From JBBREP01 sp036501845 (GTDB taxonomy: Bacteria; Actinomycetota; Acidimicrobiia; IMCC26256; PALSA-610), in assembly GCA_036501845.1 (NCBI GenBank), contig DASXZO010000135.1, forward strand, positions 1 to 26,794: a stretch of DNA of 26,794 nt, in the 5' to 3' direction. The notes under the pieces were generated by a model. It was given only the letters and a program-made list of their open reading frames with translations. It did no database searches and had not been told where the DNA came from. Below are positions 1 through 8,127 of this stretch, in pieces (within the stretch, counting starts at the first letter, position 1; each line of letters opens with the position of its first letter). The position numbers and the translations under genes are program-made.

Positions 1-22
1 CGACGCCCGTGGCAACCGCTGA

Positions 23-799
23 TCAGTCGGGCATCTCTTTGAACTGCATCACGCCGAACGCCGCGCCGCCGGGATCCGTGCCCACCACGAAGCGGCCCGG
101 TTCGACCTCCATCACCGACGGCGTCATCAACTTGCCGCCGAGTTTGGTGATCTCCTTGGCCGCGTCGTCGGCGTCGTCGACCGTGAAGTACACGCCCCAA
201 AACGGCGGGACCTCGGCCGGCATTTCCGCTGGCTTCTGCATCATCCCCGACATCGGCCGCCCGTTCACGGTCCACGACGTGTACGCGCTCGCGCCCTCGC
301 CTTGGGTGTCGGCACCCCAGCCGAACACCGAGGCATAGAACGTCTTCGCCCGTTCGACATCGGTGGTCATCAGTTCGCTCCAACACCACGTGTGCAACTC
401 GTTCACGAGGCCCGCACCGCGATGCGAGTTCGGTTGCCACAAGCCGAGCACCGCTCCCATGGGGTCGGCGAACACCGCCATGCGACCCACGTCCATCACG
501 TCCATCGGCGTCATGAACATGGTGCCGCCGTTCGCGACGATCGCTTCCGCTGTGGCGTCGGCCGACGTGACGTTCACATACGTGGTCCACGCGGGTGGCG
601 CTGCCGGATTCATCTGCGGACCGACCCCGGCCACACTGCGACCCTTCAAGCTCGCGATCGCGTAGCCGCCGGCTTCGGGCGGTCCTTCGGGCACGTCCCA
701 TCCGAACAGCTGGCTGTAGAACGCGCGTCCCGCGGCCGGGTCGGGGCACGCCACGTCGACCCACGACGGCACACCGTGCTCGTACTCGTTCATCTCCAT
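23..799 (-). CDS. Tandem VOC (glyoxalase/bleomycin-resistance fold) protein, CFP30B-like
   Basis: The 258-residue protein holds two vicinal-oxygen-chelate domains in tandem, roughly residues 8-125 and 133-254. Each opens with the W-x-[DE]/FY-x-x-[LV]-FGW pattern (FYSQLFGWD, FYASVFGWG) and closes with DPxGAxxGxxQ (DPMGAVLGLWQ, DPGGAAFGVMQ). The layout and length match the mycobacterial CFP30B/Rv0577 family, about 260 residues, linked in the literature to methylglyoxal handling; the substrate here is unknown. Start: codons at 799 and 793 (MEM) are both possible and neither has a clear ribosome site. An open frame continues upstream to 976, but the extra residues are arginine-rich and overlap the next gene, so they are excluded. 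The gene lies 43 bp downstream of the GT39 gene on the same strand and could be co-transcribed with it. Confidence 0.9.
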   Translation of the reverse strand: MEMNEYEHGVPSWVDVACPDPAAGRAFYSQLFGWDVPEGPPEAGGYAIASLKGRSVAGVGPQMNPAAPPAWTTYVNVTSADATAEAIVANGGTMFMTPMDVMDVGRMAVFADPMGAVLGLWQPNSHRGAGLVNELHTWCWSELMTTDVERAKTFYASVFGWGADTQGEGASAYTSWTVNGRPMSGMMQKPAEMPAEVPPFWGVYFTVDDADDAAKEITKLGGKLMTPSVMEVEPGRFVVGTDPGGAAFGVMQFKEMPD

Positions 800-842
800 G
801 GCGCGCACGCTACCGATCGCGGCGGGAGGCGCGCGCCGTTGT

Positions 843-2993
843 CTACTTGGGCGCAGTGAGGTCGTACACCGTCTCGCCACCCACGGTGCGGGCCGTGTAG
901 TGCTGTGCCACCCACGCGCCGATCGCGGAACCGGTGCCGTTGGCGCCGCCTCCACCCACGCCGAACCCACCGCCACCGATGTAGTAGTGGATCTCGCCCT
1001 TCTGCACGTACTGCTCGAACTGTGCGAGCGTGGGCGTGGGGTCGGTGCCGTTGAAACCGCCGATCGACATCACGGGATCACCTGATGCGAGCTGCACGCC
1101 GGCCGCGTTGTCCGAGCCGACCGTGGCCGCGACCCACTTGAAGTGCGAGGCATCGGTCTCGACGAGTTTCGTGAGCGCAGGGTCGGGCGCGCGGCTGTTC
1201 AACAGGCCGCCCAGACCACCGAACCCGCCACCACCGCCGAAGCGCGGGACGGCGTTGTTGCCCCCAGGCGCGGCTTGGCCGAATCCTGGGAAGTTGCCAC
1301 CAGCCGGCGCCTGACCGAGGCGTGGAAAGGCATTGGCACCGTTGCCGAAGAAGCGCCGGAAGCCGCCGCCGGCGGCGCCGCCGAAACCGGGGAAGCCTCC
1401 ACGGCCGCCACCACGCACCGCCACCGCCGCGCCGGGAGGTCCGGCCGTGGGGATCGCGCCCGAGTGCGGAGTGTTCGCCGTGGTGTGCGCGTACGCGGCC
1501 GTGCCGGCGAGGCCGACCGCACTCGCGCCGAGTGCCACCACGAACGCCCACTTGCCGAGCAGGCGCGGCGACAACAGGAGCGCGGCACCGATCACGATGC
1601 CACCCGCGAGGATCCATGCCTGCAGCGCCGGGTGGTACGTGGGGGTGCGCTCGAGCAGTCGACGCGACCACCACACTGCGGCTGCGAGTGCCGCAACGAG
1701 CACCGCGCGCGGAGCGATCTCGTGGCGCCGCGACCAGAAGTGCGCGGCGCCCACACCGATCACCGCGCCGATCGCGGGCGCCAACGCGACCGTGTAGTAC
1801 TCGTGGATGATGCCTTTGCCGAAGCTGAACGCCGCGCCGGTGACGAGCAACCAACCGCCCCACAGCACGAGCGCGGCGCGCGTGCGGTCGGTGCGCTTTC
1901 GGAGTGCCGTCGCGATCAGGCCGGCGGCGAGCAACACGAGCGCGCACGGGATCAACCACGACGCCTGACCGCCGAAGTCGGAGTTGAACATGCGGTACCA
2001 ACCGGTGGGGCCCCACATGCCCGCGCCGGTGGGTCCCTGCCCACCGCCGACGCTCCCCCGCTCGTTCCCGGTGAGCCGGCCGAAGCCGTTGTAACCGAAG
2101 ATCACGTTCCACAAGCTGTTGTTCTGCGAACCGCCGATGTACGGACGGCTCGCCGTGGGAATCGCCATCACCGCGATCACCCACCACAACGCCGACACGA
2201 CGAAGGCGACGGTGGCCGCGGTGAGTTGGATCACACGCCGCATGAATCGCGGCGGACCGAACAGCAGATACACGAGCCCGAACGCCGGCAGTACGAGCAG
2301 CGCCTGCAACTCCTTGGCGAGAAAGCCGAAGCCCACGACCGCGAACGCGAACACCAGCCAGCGCGTGCTCCCCTGCTCGAGGGAGCGCGTCATGCCGTAG
2401 GCACCGAGCGTGAGCAACAGCACGAGGAACGCGTCGGGGTTGTTGAAGCGGAACATCAGCACGGCCACTGGCGTGAGCGCGGTGATCGCGCCGGCCAGCA
2501 AGCCCGCGCCCGGCCGGAACCAGCGCTTCACCGTGGCGTACACCACGCCAACGGTCGCCACACCTTCGAGCGCCTGGGGCACGAGCATGCTCCACGCGTT
2601 CACACCGAACAGCCGGCCCGAGATCTCCATCACCCACAGCGAGCCCGGCGACTTGTCGACGGTGATGAAGTTCGAGCTGTCGAACGAGCCGAAGAAGAAC
2701 GCCTTCCAACTCTTGGTGCCCGCTTGCACCGCGGCCGCGTAGAACGAGTTCGCCCAACCCGACGCGCCGAGGCCCCAGATGTAGAGCACCGCCGTCGCGC
2801 TCAGCAGCGCCAGCAGCGCCGGCCGCGCCCACGCGGGGTCGTCCTCGGGACCGTGCCACAGACGACGGGTCCATCGATACGCGCGGCCACCATGCGCGGC
2901 GCCCGAGGGCGGGCCCGCGTACTCGTTCGAGTCGAACAGGGTGGCCGGCGCGTCAGCCGGCTCGATATGTGGGGGTGTGGCGGTGGTGGTCAT
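843..2993 (-). CDS. GT39 family membrane glycosyltransferase (ArnT/PMT-like) with YkcA/YkcB-type C-terminus
   Basis: This 716-residue polytopic membrane protein belongs to the GT39 superfamily, which transfers sugars from polyprenyl-phosphate donors outside the membrane. After a soluble N-terminal ~55 residues come about a dozen hydrophobic helices. An acidic loop motif DKSPGSLW follows the first helix, as in actinobacterial PMT-like enzymes, and an FGKGIIHEYYTVALAP stretch lies further on. Residues about 518-600 are an extended glycine/phenylalanine/asparagine-rich low-complexity linker. The last ~115 residues (SHFKWVAATVG, EIHYYIGGGGFG, IGAWVAQHY) look like the extracytoplasmic domain of YkcA/YkcB-type mannosyltransferases. 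Start: ATG at 2993 overlaps the GtrA stop as ATGA, which argues for translational coupling and against the longer frame to 3143. The acceptor is not evident. Confidence 0.92.
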   Translation of the reverse strand: MTTTATPPHIEPADAPATLFDSNEYAGPPSGAAHGGRAYRWTRRLWHGPEDDPAWARPALLALLSATAVLYIWGLGASGWANSFYAAAVQAGTKSWKAFFFGSFDSSNFITVDKSPGSLWVMEISGRLFGVNAWSMLVPQALEGVATVGVVYATVKRWFRPGAGLLAGAITALTPVAVLMFRFNNPDAFLVLLLTLGAYGMTRSLEQGSTRWLVFAFAVVGFGFLAKELQALLVLPAFGLVYLLFGPPRFMRRVIQLTAATVAFVVSALWWVIAVMAIPTASRPYIGGSQNNSLWNVIFGYNGFGRLTGNERGSVGGGQGPTGAGMWGPTGWYRMFNSDFGGQASWLIPCALVLLAAGLIATALRKRTDRTRAALVLWGGWLLVTGAAFSFGKGIIHEYYTVALAPAIGAVIGVGAAHFWSRRHEIAPRAVLVAALAAAVWWSRRLLERTPTYHPALQAWILAGGIVIGAALLLSPRLLGKWAFVVALGASAVGLAGTAAYAHTTANTPHSGAIPTAGPPGAAVAVRGGGRGGFPGFGGAAGGGFRRFFGNGANAFPRLGQAPAGGNFPGFGQAAPGGNNAVPRFGGGGGFGGLGGLLNSRAPDPALTKLVETDASHFKWVAATVGSDNAAGVQLASGDPVMSIGGFNGTDPTPTLAQFEQYVQKGEIHYYIGGGGFGVGGGGANGTGSAIGAWVAQHYTARTVGGETVYDLTAPK

Positions 2994-3472
2994 GGTTGCT
3001 CCAGGCTCGACACCGTCGCGAGCACACGTGCCCGGTCGTGGAAGATGTATCGGTCGAGCACGAAGAACTGAATGACCCACAACACACCGAAGACGGTCAG
3101 GTTCGCAGCCGGCAACGCGACCGAGCGCGTCGCGGCGCTCCAATCGGTGGTGGCGTGACCGACGAGGGCGACGAGGACCGTCGAGATGATCAGACCCGCG
3201 ATGTTCATCACCCAGAAGGGTGCGACCTCACGACCCACACTCGACTTTCCGCGCCGATCCCACACCCACGATCGATTGGCGAAGTACGACGGGATGATCC
3301 CGCACGTCACCGCGATCGCGTTGGCGTAACCCGCGTCCATGCGGAAGCCGACGGCCAGCACGATCAGGATCGTTGTGCTGAAGATGGTGCAACAGATCGA
3401 CACCACCATGCAGCGCGCCGCGCGCTTCAGCATCGGCATGTGGGGAAGCAGCCGTGCTCTCACGTGTTTCAC
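2990..3472 (-). CDS. GtrA-like membrane protein (putative polyprenyl-phosphate-sugar flippase)
   Basis: A small four-helix membrane protein of the GtrA family, implicated in flipping or handling undecaprenyl-phosphate-linked sugars. Visible features are the first helix pair (MVVSICCTIFSTTILIVLAV, then NAIAVTCGIIPSYFANRSWVW with the family-typical NRxWVW motif), a charged loop DRRGKSS, and two further helices ending in VIQFFVLDRYIF. It overlaps the GT39 gene by 4 bp, so flippase and transferase probably act on the same lipid-linked sugar. Start: GTG at 3472 is chosen because GGAGG lies about 13 nt upstream. The frame stays open to a GTG at 3571, but that would run through a terminator-like hairpin and add polar residues. 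An ATG at 3439 is another option. Length with this start is 160 residues. Confidence 0.85.
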   Translation of the reverse strand: MKHVRARLLPHMPMLKRAARCMVVSICCTIFSTTILIVLAVGFRMDAGYANAIAVTCGIIPSYFANRSWVWDRRGKSSVGREVAPFWVMNIAGLIISTVLVALVGHATTDWSAATRSVALPAANLTVFGVLWVIQFFVLDRYIFHDRARVLATVSSLEQP

Positions 3473-3523
3473 GATCGCCGGTGATCCTCCATGGATGCTG
3501 GCAACGCGTTGAGAATCACTCAG

Positions 3524-3555
3524 GAAATGCCGCGAGCGGCCTGCTCGGGCATTTC
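3524..3555 (-). terminator. Hairpin between amidohydrolase and GtrA genes
   Basis: Arms 3524-3537 and 3543-3555 pair over 13 bp with one bulged G, around the loop GGCCT. It starts 48 bp past the amidohydrolase stop and lies just before the GtrA start, so it probably ends or attenuates transcription from the upstream gene. No T-tract follows. Confidence 0.55.
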
Positions 3556-3602
3556 TGATCTCAGCGCGCACTCAGCGCGGGTTCCGCCTGGTGCCGAAAT
3601 GT

Positions 3603-4853
3603 TCATTTCGGCCGGCCCCACGGCACGCTGCCCACCTGGTCGAGCTCGAGCATGCGTAGCGCGTTGCCTCGGCAAATCTTATAGATCTGCTCGTCGGTGA
3701 GCCCGGCGGTCATCTTCTCGGCGAAGGCGATCGTGTCGGGCCACGTGGTGTCGGTGTGGGGGTAGTCGGTCTCGAAGCAGACGTTGTCGATGCCCACTGC
3801 GTCGAGGTTGGCGAGACCGAAGCTGTCGCTCGTGAAGCAGCCGAAGATGCGGCCGTAGTAGTAGCTCGACGGCAGCTCGGGCACCCGCTGCTTCACGTGG
3901 ATCCACGCCTCGTGGTGCTCCCAGATGGTGTCGGCCCGCTCGAGCGCGTACGGCAGCCAGCCGATCTGGCCCTCGGAGTACGCGAGCTTGAGCTTCGGGA
4001 ACTTCACGAGCTTGCCCGAGAAGAGCCAGTCGGCGAGCGACGCCATCGAGTTGTTGAACTGCAGGATGCCGGCCACTCCCGGAGGCGCGTCGGGCGACGC
4101 GAGCGGCATCCGTGACGACGAACCGATGTGCATGCACAGCGTGGTGCCGTTGTCGTTGCACACCTGGAACAGCGGGTCCCACGCGCCGGTGTGGATGCTC
4201 GGCAGGCCGAGGTGTGTGGGGATCTCGCTGAAGCACACTGCACGAGCGCCGCGCGCCGCGTTGCGCTCGACTTCCTTCACGCAGAGGTCGACGTCCCACA
4301 ATGGCATGAGGCACAGCGGGATGTTCACGCCCGCGGACTCGCCGCACCACTCCTCGATCATCCAGTCGTTGTAGGCCTGGATGCACGCGAGGCCGAGCTC
4401 CTTGTCGTCGCCCTCGAGGAAGGTCTGGCCGCAGAAACGCGGGAACGTGGGGAACGGCAGCGAGCCGTCGACACCCGCGATGGCGAGGTCGGCGTCGCGT
4501 GCTTTGGGCTCGTAGCAACCCGGACGCATCTCGTCGTAGGTCATGGCGATCATGTCCATGACCTTGTTGTCGAAGCGGCTCAGGTCGCCGTCGGGCGTGG
4601 CGTCGAGCGGGATCGCCACGAAGCGCTTCTGCACGTAGATGAGCTTGCCGTCGTACATCCAGTAGTCGCCGGGCTGGCCGCCCTCCACCTGCTTCTGGTC
4701 GTACTGCGCGCCGGGCTTCAGCCGGAAGTCGCCCCAGGTGCCGCGCTCCACACGCGGGCCGCGCTCACGCCACTTCTCGGGCAGCCACGTCTGCCACACG
4801 TGCGGCGGCTCGACCACGTGGTCGTCGACGCTGATGATCTTGGGGAGTTCCAT
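3603..4853 (-). CDS. Amidohydrolase family (amidohydrolase_2) metal-dependent hydrolase
   Basis: A 416-residue TIM-barrel amidohydrolase of the PF04909 type common in actinomycetes. The N-terminus carries the diagnostic ISVDDHVVEPP block, whose D-x-H element contributes metal ligands. Further family blocks are LCMHIGSSS in mid-protein (metal-binding His), KLAYSEGQIGWLPYALERAD and the late NVCFETDYPHTDTTWP. The C-terminal CRGNALRMLEL helix is also typical. The family includes decarboxylases and hydrolases of aromatic and acyl compounds; the substrate here cannot be read from sequence. Start: ATG at 4853 gives the canonical N-terminus and has GGAGG 11 nt upstream; the frame is open to 4940 but those residues are not family-like and cover the palindrome at 4904-4919. 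Confidence 0.92.
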   Translation of the reverse strand: MELPKIISVDDHVVEPPHVWQTWLPEKWRERGPRVERGTWGDFRLKPGAQYDQKQVEGGQPGDYWMYDGKLIYVQKRFVAIPLDATPDGDLSRFDNKVMDMIAMTYDEMRPGCYEPKARDADLAIAGVDGSLPFPTFPRFCGQTFLEGDDKELGLACIQAYNDWMIEEWCGESAGVNIPLCLMPLWDVDLCVKEVERNAARGARAVCFSEIPTHLGLPSIHTGAWDPLFQVCNDNGTTLCMHIGSSSRMPLASPDAPPGVAGILQFNNSMASLADWLFSGKLVKFPKLKLAYSEGQIGWLPYALERADTIWEHHEAWIHVKQRVPELPSSYYYGRIFGCFTSDSFGLANLDAVGIDNVCFETDYPHTDTTWPDTIAFAEKMTAGLTDEQIYKICRGNALRMLELDQVGSVPWGRPK

Positions 4854-4903
4854 ACGGCCTCGAACCTCCAGGCAATGCGCGTGCCGGCGATCGGTCACGC
4901 TAC

Positions 4904-4919
4904 CTGACACGCGTGTCAG
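4904..4919. promoter_or_regulatory. Perfect 16-bp palindrome, putative repressor operator
   Basis: CTGACACGCGTGTCAG is self-complementary over its full length. It lies about 50 bp upstream of the amidohydrolase ATG and about 185 bp from the sigma-factor start. Its form (TGACAC-GTGTCA half-sites) is typical of TetR-family operators in actinomycetes. No TetR gene lies in the window, so the regulator would be encoded elsewhere. Confidence 0.55.
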
Positions 4920-4962
4920 TGGTCCGGGCCGAAGGTCCACTTACAGGGTTCCACACGCGCCT

Positions 4963-4984
4963 TGTGCAACAGCCCGTTTGCACA
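4963..4984. promoter_or_regulatory. Inverted repeat TGTGCAA-N8-TTGCACA in the divergent intergenic region
   Basis: Seven-base perfect arms flank an 8-bp spacer in the divergent region between the amidohydrolase and sigma-factor genes, about 120 bp upstream of the sigma start. It could be a regulator site for either gene. The rest of 4854-5102 shows no convincing open frame. Confidence 0.35.
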
Positions 4985-5102
4985 GGATCTTCACACCCTC
5001 TGGCCGTGTGATGGCCGCCCGGAGCGCCTCGGCAGCACAGTTGTTGCAATCGGCACTCGCCGTGTGTCTTGTGGGGGTGTGAGCGCCCAGTGGGAGGCCG
5101 AC

Positions 5103-5567
5103 GTGCCGGTGATGCGCGAGCTGTATCCCGCGCTGCGCCGCTTCGCCGGGGCGGTCGCGCCGTTCGGCGTGGCGCCCGACGACCTCGTGCAGGAGGCGCT
5201 CACCCGGGTGCTGGCGCGCGGTGGTTTGCAAGGGATCGACGATCCGCTCGCCTACCTGCGCCGAGCGATCGTGAACGTGGCCAGCAACGAGCGGCGCCGT
5301 TCGGCGATCGGCCGGCGCGCGCTCGCCCGGCACGGCGTCGACGCTGCCGCGGCCACGCGCGCCCACTACCCATCCGATCTCGACGAGCTGCGCCGGCTCC
5401 CGGCCCGTGATCGTGCCCTCCTCTATCTCACCGAGGTGGAGGGCGCACCGATCGCCGAGGCCGCCGCGTTCGTCGGCTGTTCCGAGGGCGCGGCGCGCAT
5501 GGCCGTGAGCCGCGCCCGGCGCACGCTGCGCAAGTTGCTGGAGGACGACGATGCCAACACTCGGTGA
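5103..5567 (+). CDS. Sigma-70 family (ECF-type) RNA polymerase sigma factor
   Basis: A short, 154-residue ECF sigma factor. Region 2 is visible at about residues 5-65 (MRELYPALRRFAGAVAP, DDLVQEALTRVLARGG, DPLAYLRRAIVNVASNERRR) and region 4 at about 95-150 (LPARDRALLYLTEVEGAPIAE followed by a helix-turn-helix, GCSEGAARMAVSRARRTLRKLL). It would direct polymerase to a small regulon, probably including its own operon. Start: GTG at 5103 has GGGAGG at 5092-5097, five bases upstream; GTG at 5079 and ATG at 5112 are alternatives. The 3' end overlaps the next gene by 17 bp, so sigma factor and membrane protein are very likely made together, as in ECF/anti-sigma pairs. Confidence 0.9.
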   Translation: MPVMRELYPALRRFAGAVAPFGVAPDDLVQEALTRVLARGGLQGIDDPLAYLRRAIVNVASNERRRSAIGRRALARHGVDAAAATRAHYPSDLDELRRLPARDRALLYLTEVEGAPIAEAAAFVGCSEGAARMAVSRARRTLRKLLEDDDANTR

Positions 5568-8064
5568 CCTGTTCGAGCGCCTCGCGGACGACGGCGACGT
5601 CGCAGGCTTCGACGCCGTGTTGTCGCGCGCCGTCGCCGCGCTCGAAGCACGCCCGGCAAGCGTGCCGATGACACCGCCGCGACCAACTCGTCGCCGCGCT
5701 GGTTGGACCGCAGCCGTCGCGATCGCGGCAGCGGCCGCGATCGCCGTGCCCCTGATCGTGACCCGCAACAACTCCCACAACGGCAGTGCGACGAAACCCA
5801 CACACGTGTCGACCGGCCCATCGGCCATGGTGTTCCCAAACGCTCCATCCGCAACGGCCGCGCAGCTGGCGACGTGGAAGTGGACCTGGACCGCGCCACC
5901 GGAGCCGCTCGGCGACGCGCAAGTGATCGGTTGGGACGGCCAAGAGATTCTCGTGCACGCGGCCGAGATCCCGTACCACCACAAGATCAGGTGGGCGCCC
6001 GCGCCAAACGAAGTGTGGGCCTTCACGCCTTCGACAAACACGTGGATCAAGCTGAACTCACCGTTGCCCGCGGGGCAGACGATCTCGGCGTGGGACGGCC
6101 ACGAGATGCTCATGTGGATCAATGATCCGAAGCTCGGGCTGACGAGCGGCTGGTCGTACGACCCGGCCTCGCAACAGTGGCAGAGGATCAGCGTCCCCGC
6201 TGGCGTGTGCCCGCTCACGTCGCCGGTGTGGACTGGGAGCGAGGCCGTCGTGTTCAGTCACGCGCCGGGCGCCTCATCCGGCGCAATATCGGGTTGTGAG
6301 GATCCAGCCGGGAGCAGTATCTGGAACGTGACCGCGTACGACGTCGCGTCTGGGCGCTGGATCACCGACCTACCGACGCCGCCGGGCGAATCGGTGAGGA
6401 TTGACGCGACATTCGCCGCGGGACTAGTCGTCGCACGCGTCGAGTCGAGTTTCTCGACCTCGGTTCGAGTCATCGCTTGGCGACCGGGCTCCACGAGCTG
6501 GACAACGCTGCCCGCACCGAAATCGGTCGAGGCGCCCCTCGCGCTCTCTGCCGGCGCGATCATTCCGCCCGGGCCGACCTGCAACATCGGCGACTGCGGG
6601 TTCACGCCCTACTCCGCTGGCACCGGCAGGTACTACCCGGCTTCGGCGCCGAGCCGAACGATCCCGGTACCAGAGTTCGCGAGCCACACACCGAGTCTGA
6701 GTGCGTCGACCGGTGACGCAATCGTCGTGATGGCGGGCGCCAACCCGTTGGTCGCAAGCGCGTGGGACCCGCGCACCGGCAGATGGACGCCACTCCCGGA
6801 CGGCAACGCGCGAGAAGCGCCGAACAAGTTCGACGAGTTCGTGTGGACCGGCGGTGCACTCGTCGGCTTGCTGAACAAGAACCCGCAGCGCACGTACGCC
6901 AACGAGAACTGGTTGCGCCTCGAGGTGCTGAAACCCGCAGAGGCTCCACCCGCGGCGGCCCCGCAGCCCGCAAGCGTCGACGCACTGCGGCATTTCCATT
7001 GGTCGACCGCGGGCGCGCTCCCGACGTACCCGCCGCAAGCGGTGCTGTGGGACGGCACCGACGCGCTCGGATGGACCTTGAACGGTCCCGGCAACACGCC
7101 GCTGGGTGAGGCGTTCGATCCCACAACGAATCGCTGGCACACGATCGCGGCGCCCCCGACCGGCATGAGCTGGGACCTGAGCACGGCCGTCTGGACAGGG
7201 CAGGTCGTGGTGATGATCGCCGCTCGGGCGTCCGGCGGAGAACTGCCGGGCGCCGTCTACGACCCGCGGTCGGACAGCTGGCGTACCACCGGCCCGGTAC
7301 CGCTGTGCGCGATGCCGGGCCGGCACATCGTCTCGGACGGGACCTACGCACTCGCAACGCCCGGGCAACGCGACGGGCCGGGGTCGACGGGATGCGCGTA
7401 CGGAGATACCGCGCGTTACGACCCAACCACGAACAGTTGGTCATCGGCTCCGCGGCTTCCGGTGTCGGACGCGCACGGCGCCTTCGCGCAGGCTGTTGGC
7501 GCCGATGAACGCGTCATCGTGTTGGTGCGCCAAGGCGGCGGCAACAGTCTCGAACCGCCGGCCACCTACTCAGCGTTCGAACTTCTTACTGGCTCCTCGC
7601 ACTGGATACGTCTCCCGGGCGTGCCGACCGCCCTACCCGGTGACATCGACTCCGACGTTACGACGGCGCACTATCTCGTCATACCGCCAACGGGCGGTTG
7701 CTCGGATCCTGCTTGCGCCGCGCAGGCGAAGCAGTTCCAAGTCGGCTATCTCATCGACGCCGATACGGGAACCGTCCGCTCCATCCATGCCGACGAGTCG
7801 CGCATGTGGAACGAGGGCGTCGCAATCACATCGGTGGTCGATACTGGCAGCGCGATCTTCAACATTGCCTACGGCGACGGCGGCGATGCGGGCACGCCGG
7901 TGTACGCGTACGCGTGGGACGCGCGAGGTACCGACGTGGCACTCCCGTCGCCGCACGATTGCAAGTGCGGCAACCAACAAGTGCCGAGCGGGCCCGGCGT
8001 GTGGACCGGGCACGAGTTGCTGTTTTTCGGCGGCGCAACGGCCCTCTGGCGCTTCGGGCCGTAA
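5551..8064 (+). CDS. Membrane-anchored Kelch-like beta-propeller protein, putative sigma-factor partner
   Basis: An 837-residue type II membrane protein: cytoplasmic residues 1-50, one transmembrane segment at about 52-70, then a ~765-residue outer domain. The outer domain carries at least nine Kelch/propeller strands of the form (Y/F/W)-D-P-x-T-x-x-W (FTPSTNTW, YDPASQQW, WDPRTGRW, FDPTTNRW, YDPRSDSW, YDPTTNSW), most followed by W-x-G or D-G hydrophobic strands, enough for one large or two propellers. The cytoplasmic part (GDLFERLADDGDVAGFDAVLSRAVAALE) has no Cys or His, so it is not a classical zinc anti-sigma domain. Start: ATG at 5551 with GGAGG at 5540-5544. The 17-bp overlap with the sigma gene suggests it senses or restrains that sigma factor; this is inferred from position only. 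Confidence 0.85.
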   Translation: MPTLGDLFERLADDGDVAGFDAVLSRAVAALEARPASVPMTPPRPTRRRAGWTAAVAIAAAAAIAVPLIVTRNNSHNGSATKPTHVSTGPSAMVFPNAPSATAAQLATWKWTWTAPPEPLGDAQVIGWDGQEILVHAAEIPYHHKIRWAPAPNEVWAFTPSTNTWIKLNSPLPAGQTISAWDGHEMLMWINDPKLGLTSGWSYDPASQQWQRISVPAGVCPLTSPVWTGSEAVVFSHAPGASSGAISGCEDPAGSSIWNVTAYDVASGRWITDLPTPPGESVRIDATFAAGLVVARVESSFSTSVRVIAWRPGSTSWTTLPAPKSVEAPLALSAGAIIPPGPTCNIGDCGFTPYSAGTGRYYPASAPSRTIPVPEFASHTPSLSASTGDAIVVMAGANPLVASAWDPRTGRWTPLPDGNAREAPNKFDEFVWTGGALVGLLNKNPQRTYANENWLRLEVLKPAEAPPAAAPQPASVDALRHFHWSTAGALPTYPPQAVLWDGTDALGWTLNGPGNTPLGEAFDPTTNRWHTIAAPPTGMSWDLSTAVWTGQVVVMIAARASGGELPGAVYDPRSDSWRTTGPVPLCAMPGRHIVSDGTYALATPGQRDGPGSTGCAYGDTARYDPTTNSWSSAPRLPVSDAHGAFAQAVGADERVIVLVRQGGGNSLEPPATYSAFELLTGSSHWIRLPGVPTALPGDIDSDVTTAHYLVIPPTGGCSDPACAAQAKQFQVGYLIDADTGTVRSIHADESRMWNEGVAITSVVDTGSAIFNIAYGDGGDAGTPVYAYAWDARGTDVALPSPHDCKCGNQQVPSGPGVWTGHELLFFGGATALWRFGP

Positions 8065-8073
8065 CCAACTGTG

Positions 8074-8110
8074 TGTGCGTTTCTCTGACGTATGCGCCGA
8101 GAAACGCACA
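8074..8110. terminator. Bidirectional terminator-like hairpin
   Basis: Perfect 12-bp arms at 8074-8085 and 8099-8110 (TGTGCGTTTCTC and its complement) with a 13-nt loop. It occupies the 63-bp gap between two convergent genes, the Kelch protein and the deacylase, and so could stop transcription from both sides. No strong T-tract is present. Confidence 0.7.
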
Positions 8111-8127
8111 AACGGTCGGGGGGTGGG

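Noticed and set aside
1143..3071. A 642-codon open frame on the plus strand opposite the GT39 gene
   Set aside because: Arg/Ala/Glu-rich composition without domains, antisense to a clear gene; a product of high GC.
3473..3571. N-terminal extension of the GtrA-like protein
   Set aside because: It would translate through a 13-bp hairpin and add residues that do not resemble the family.
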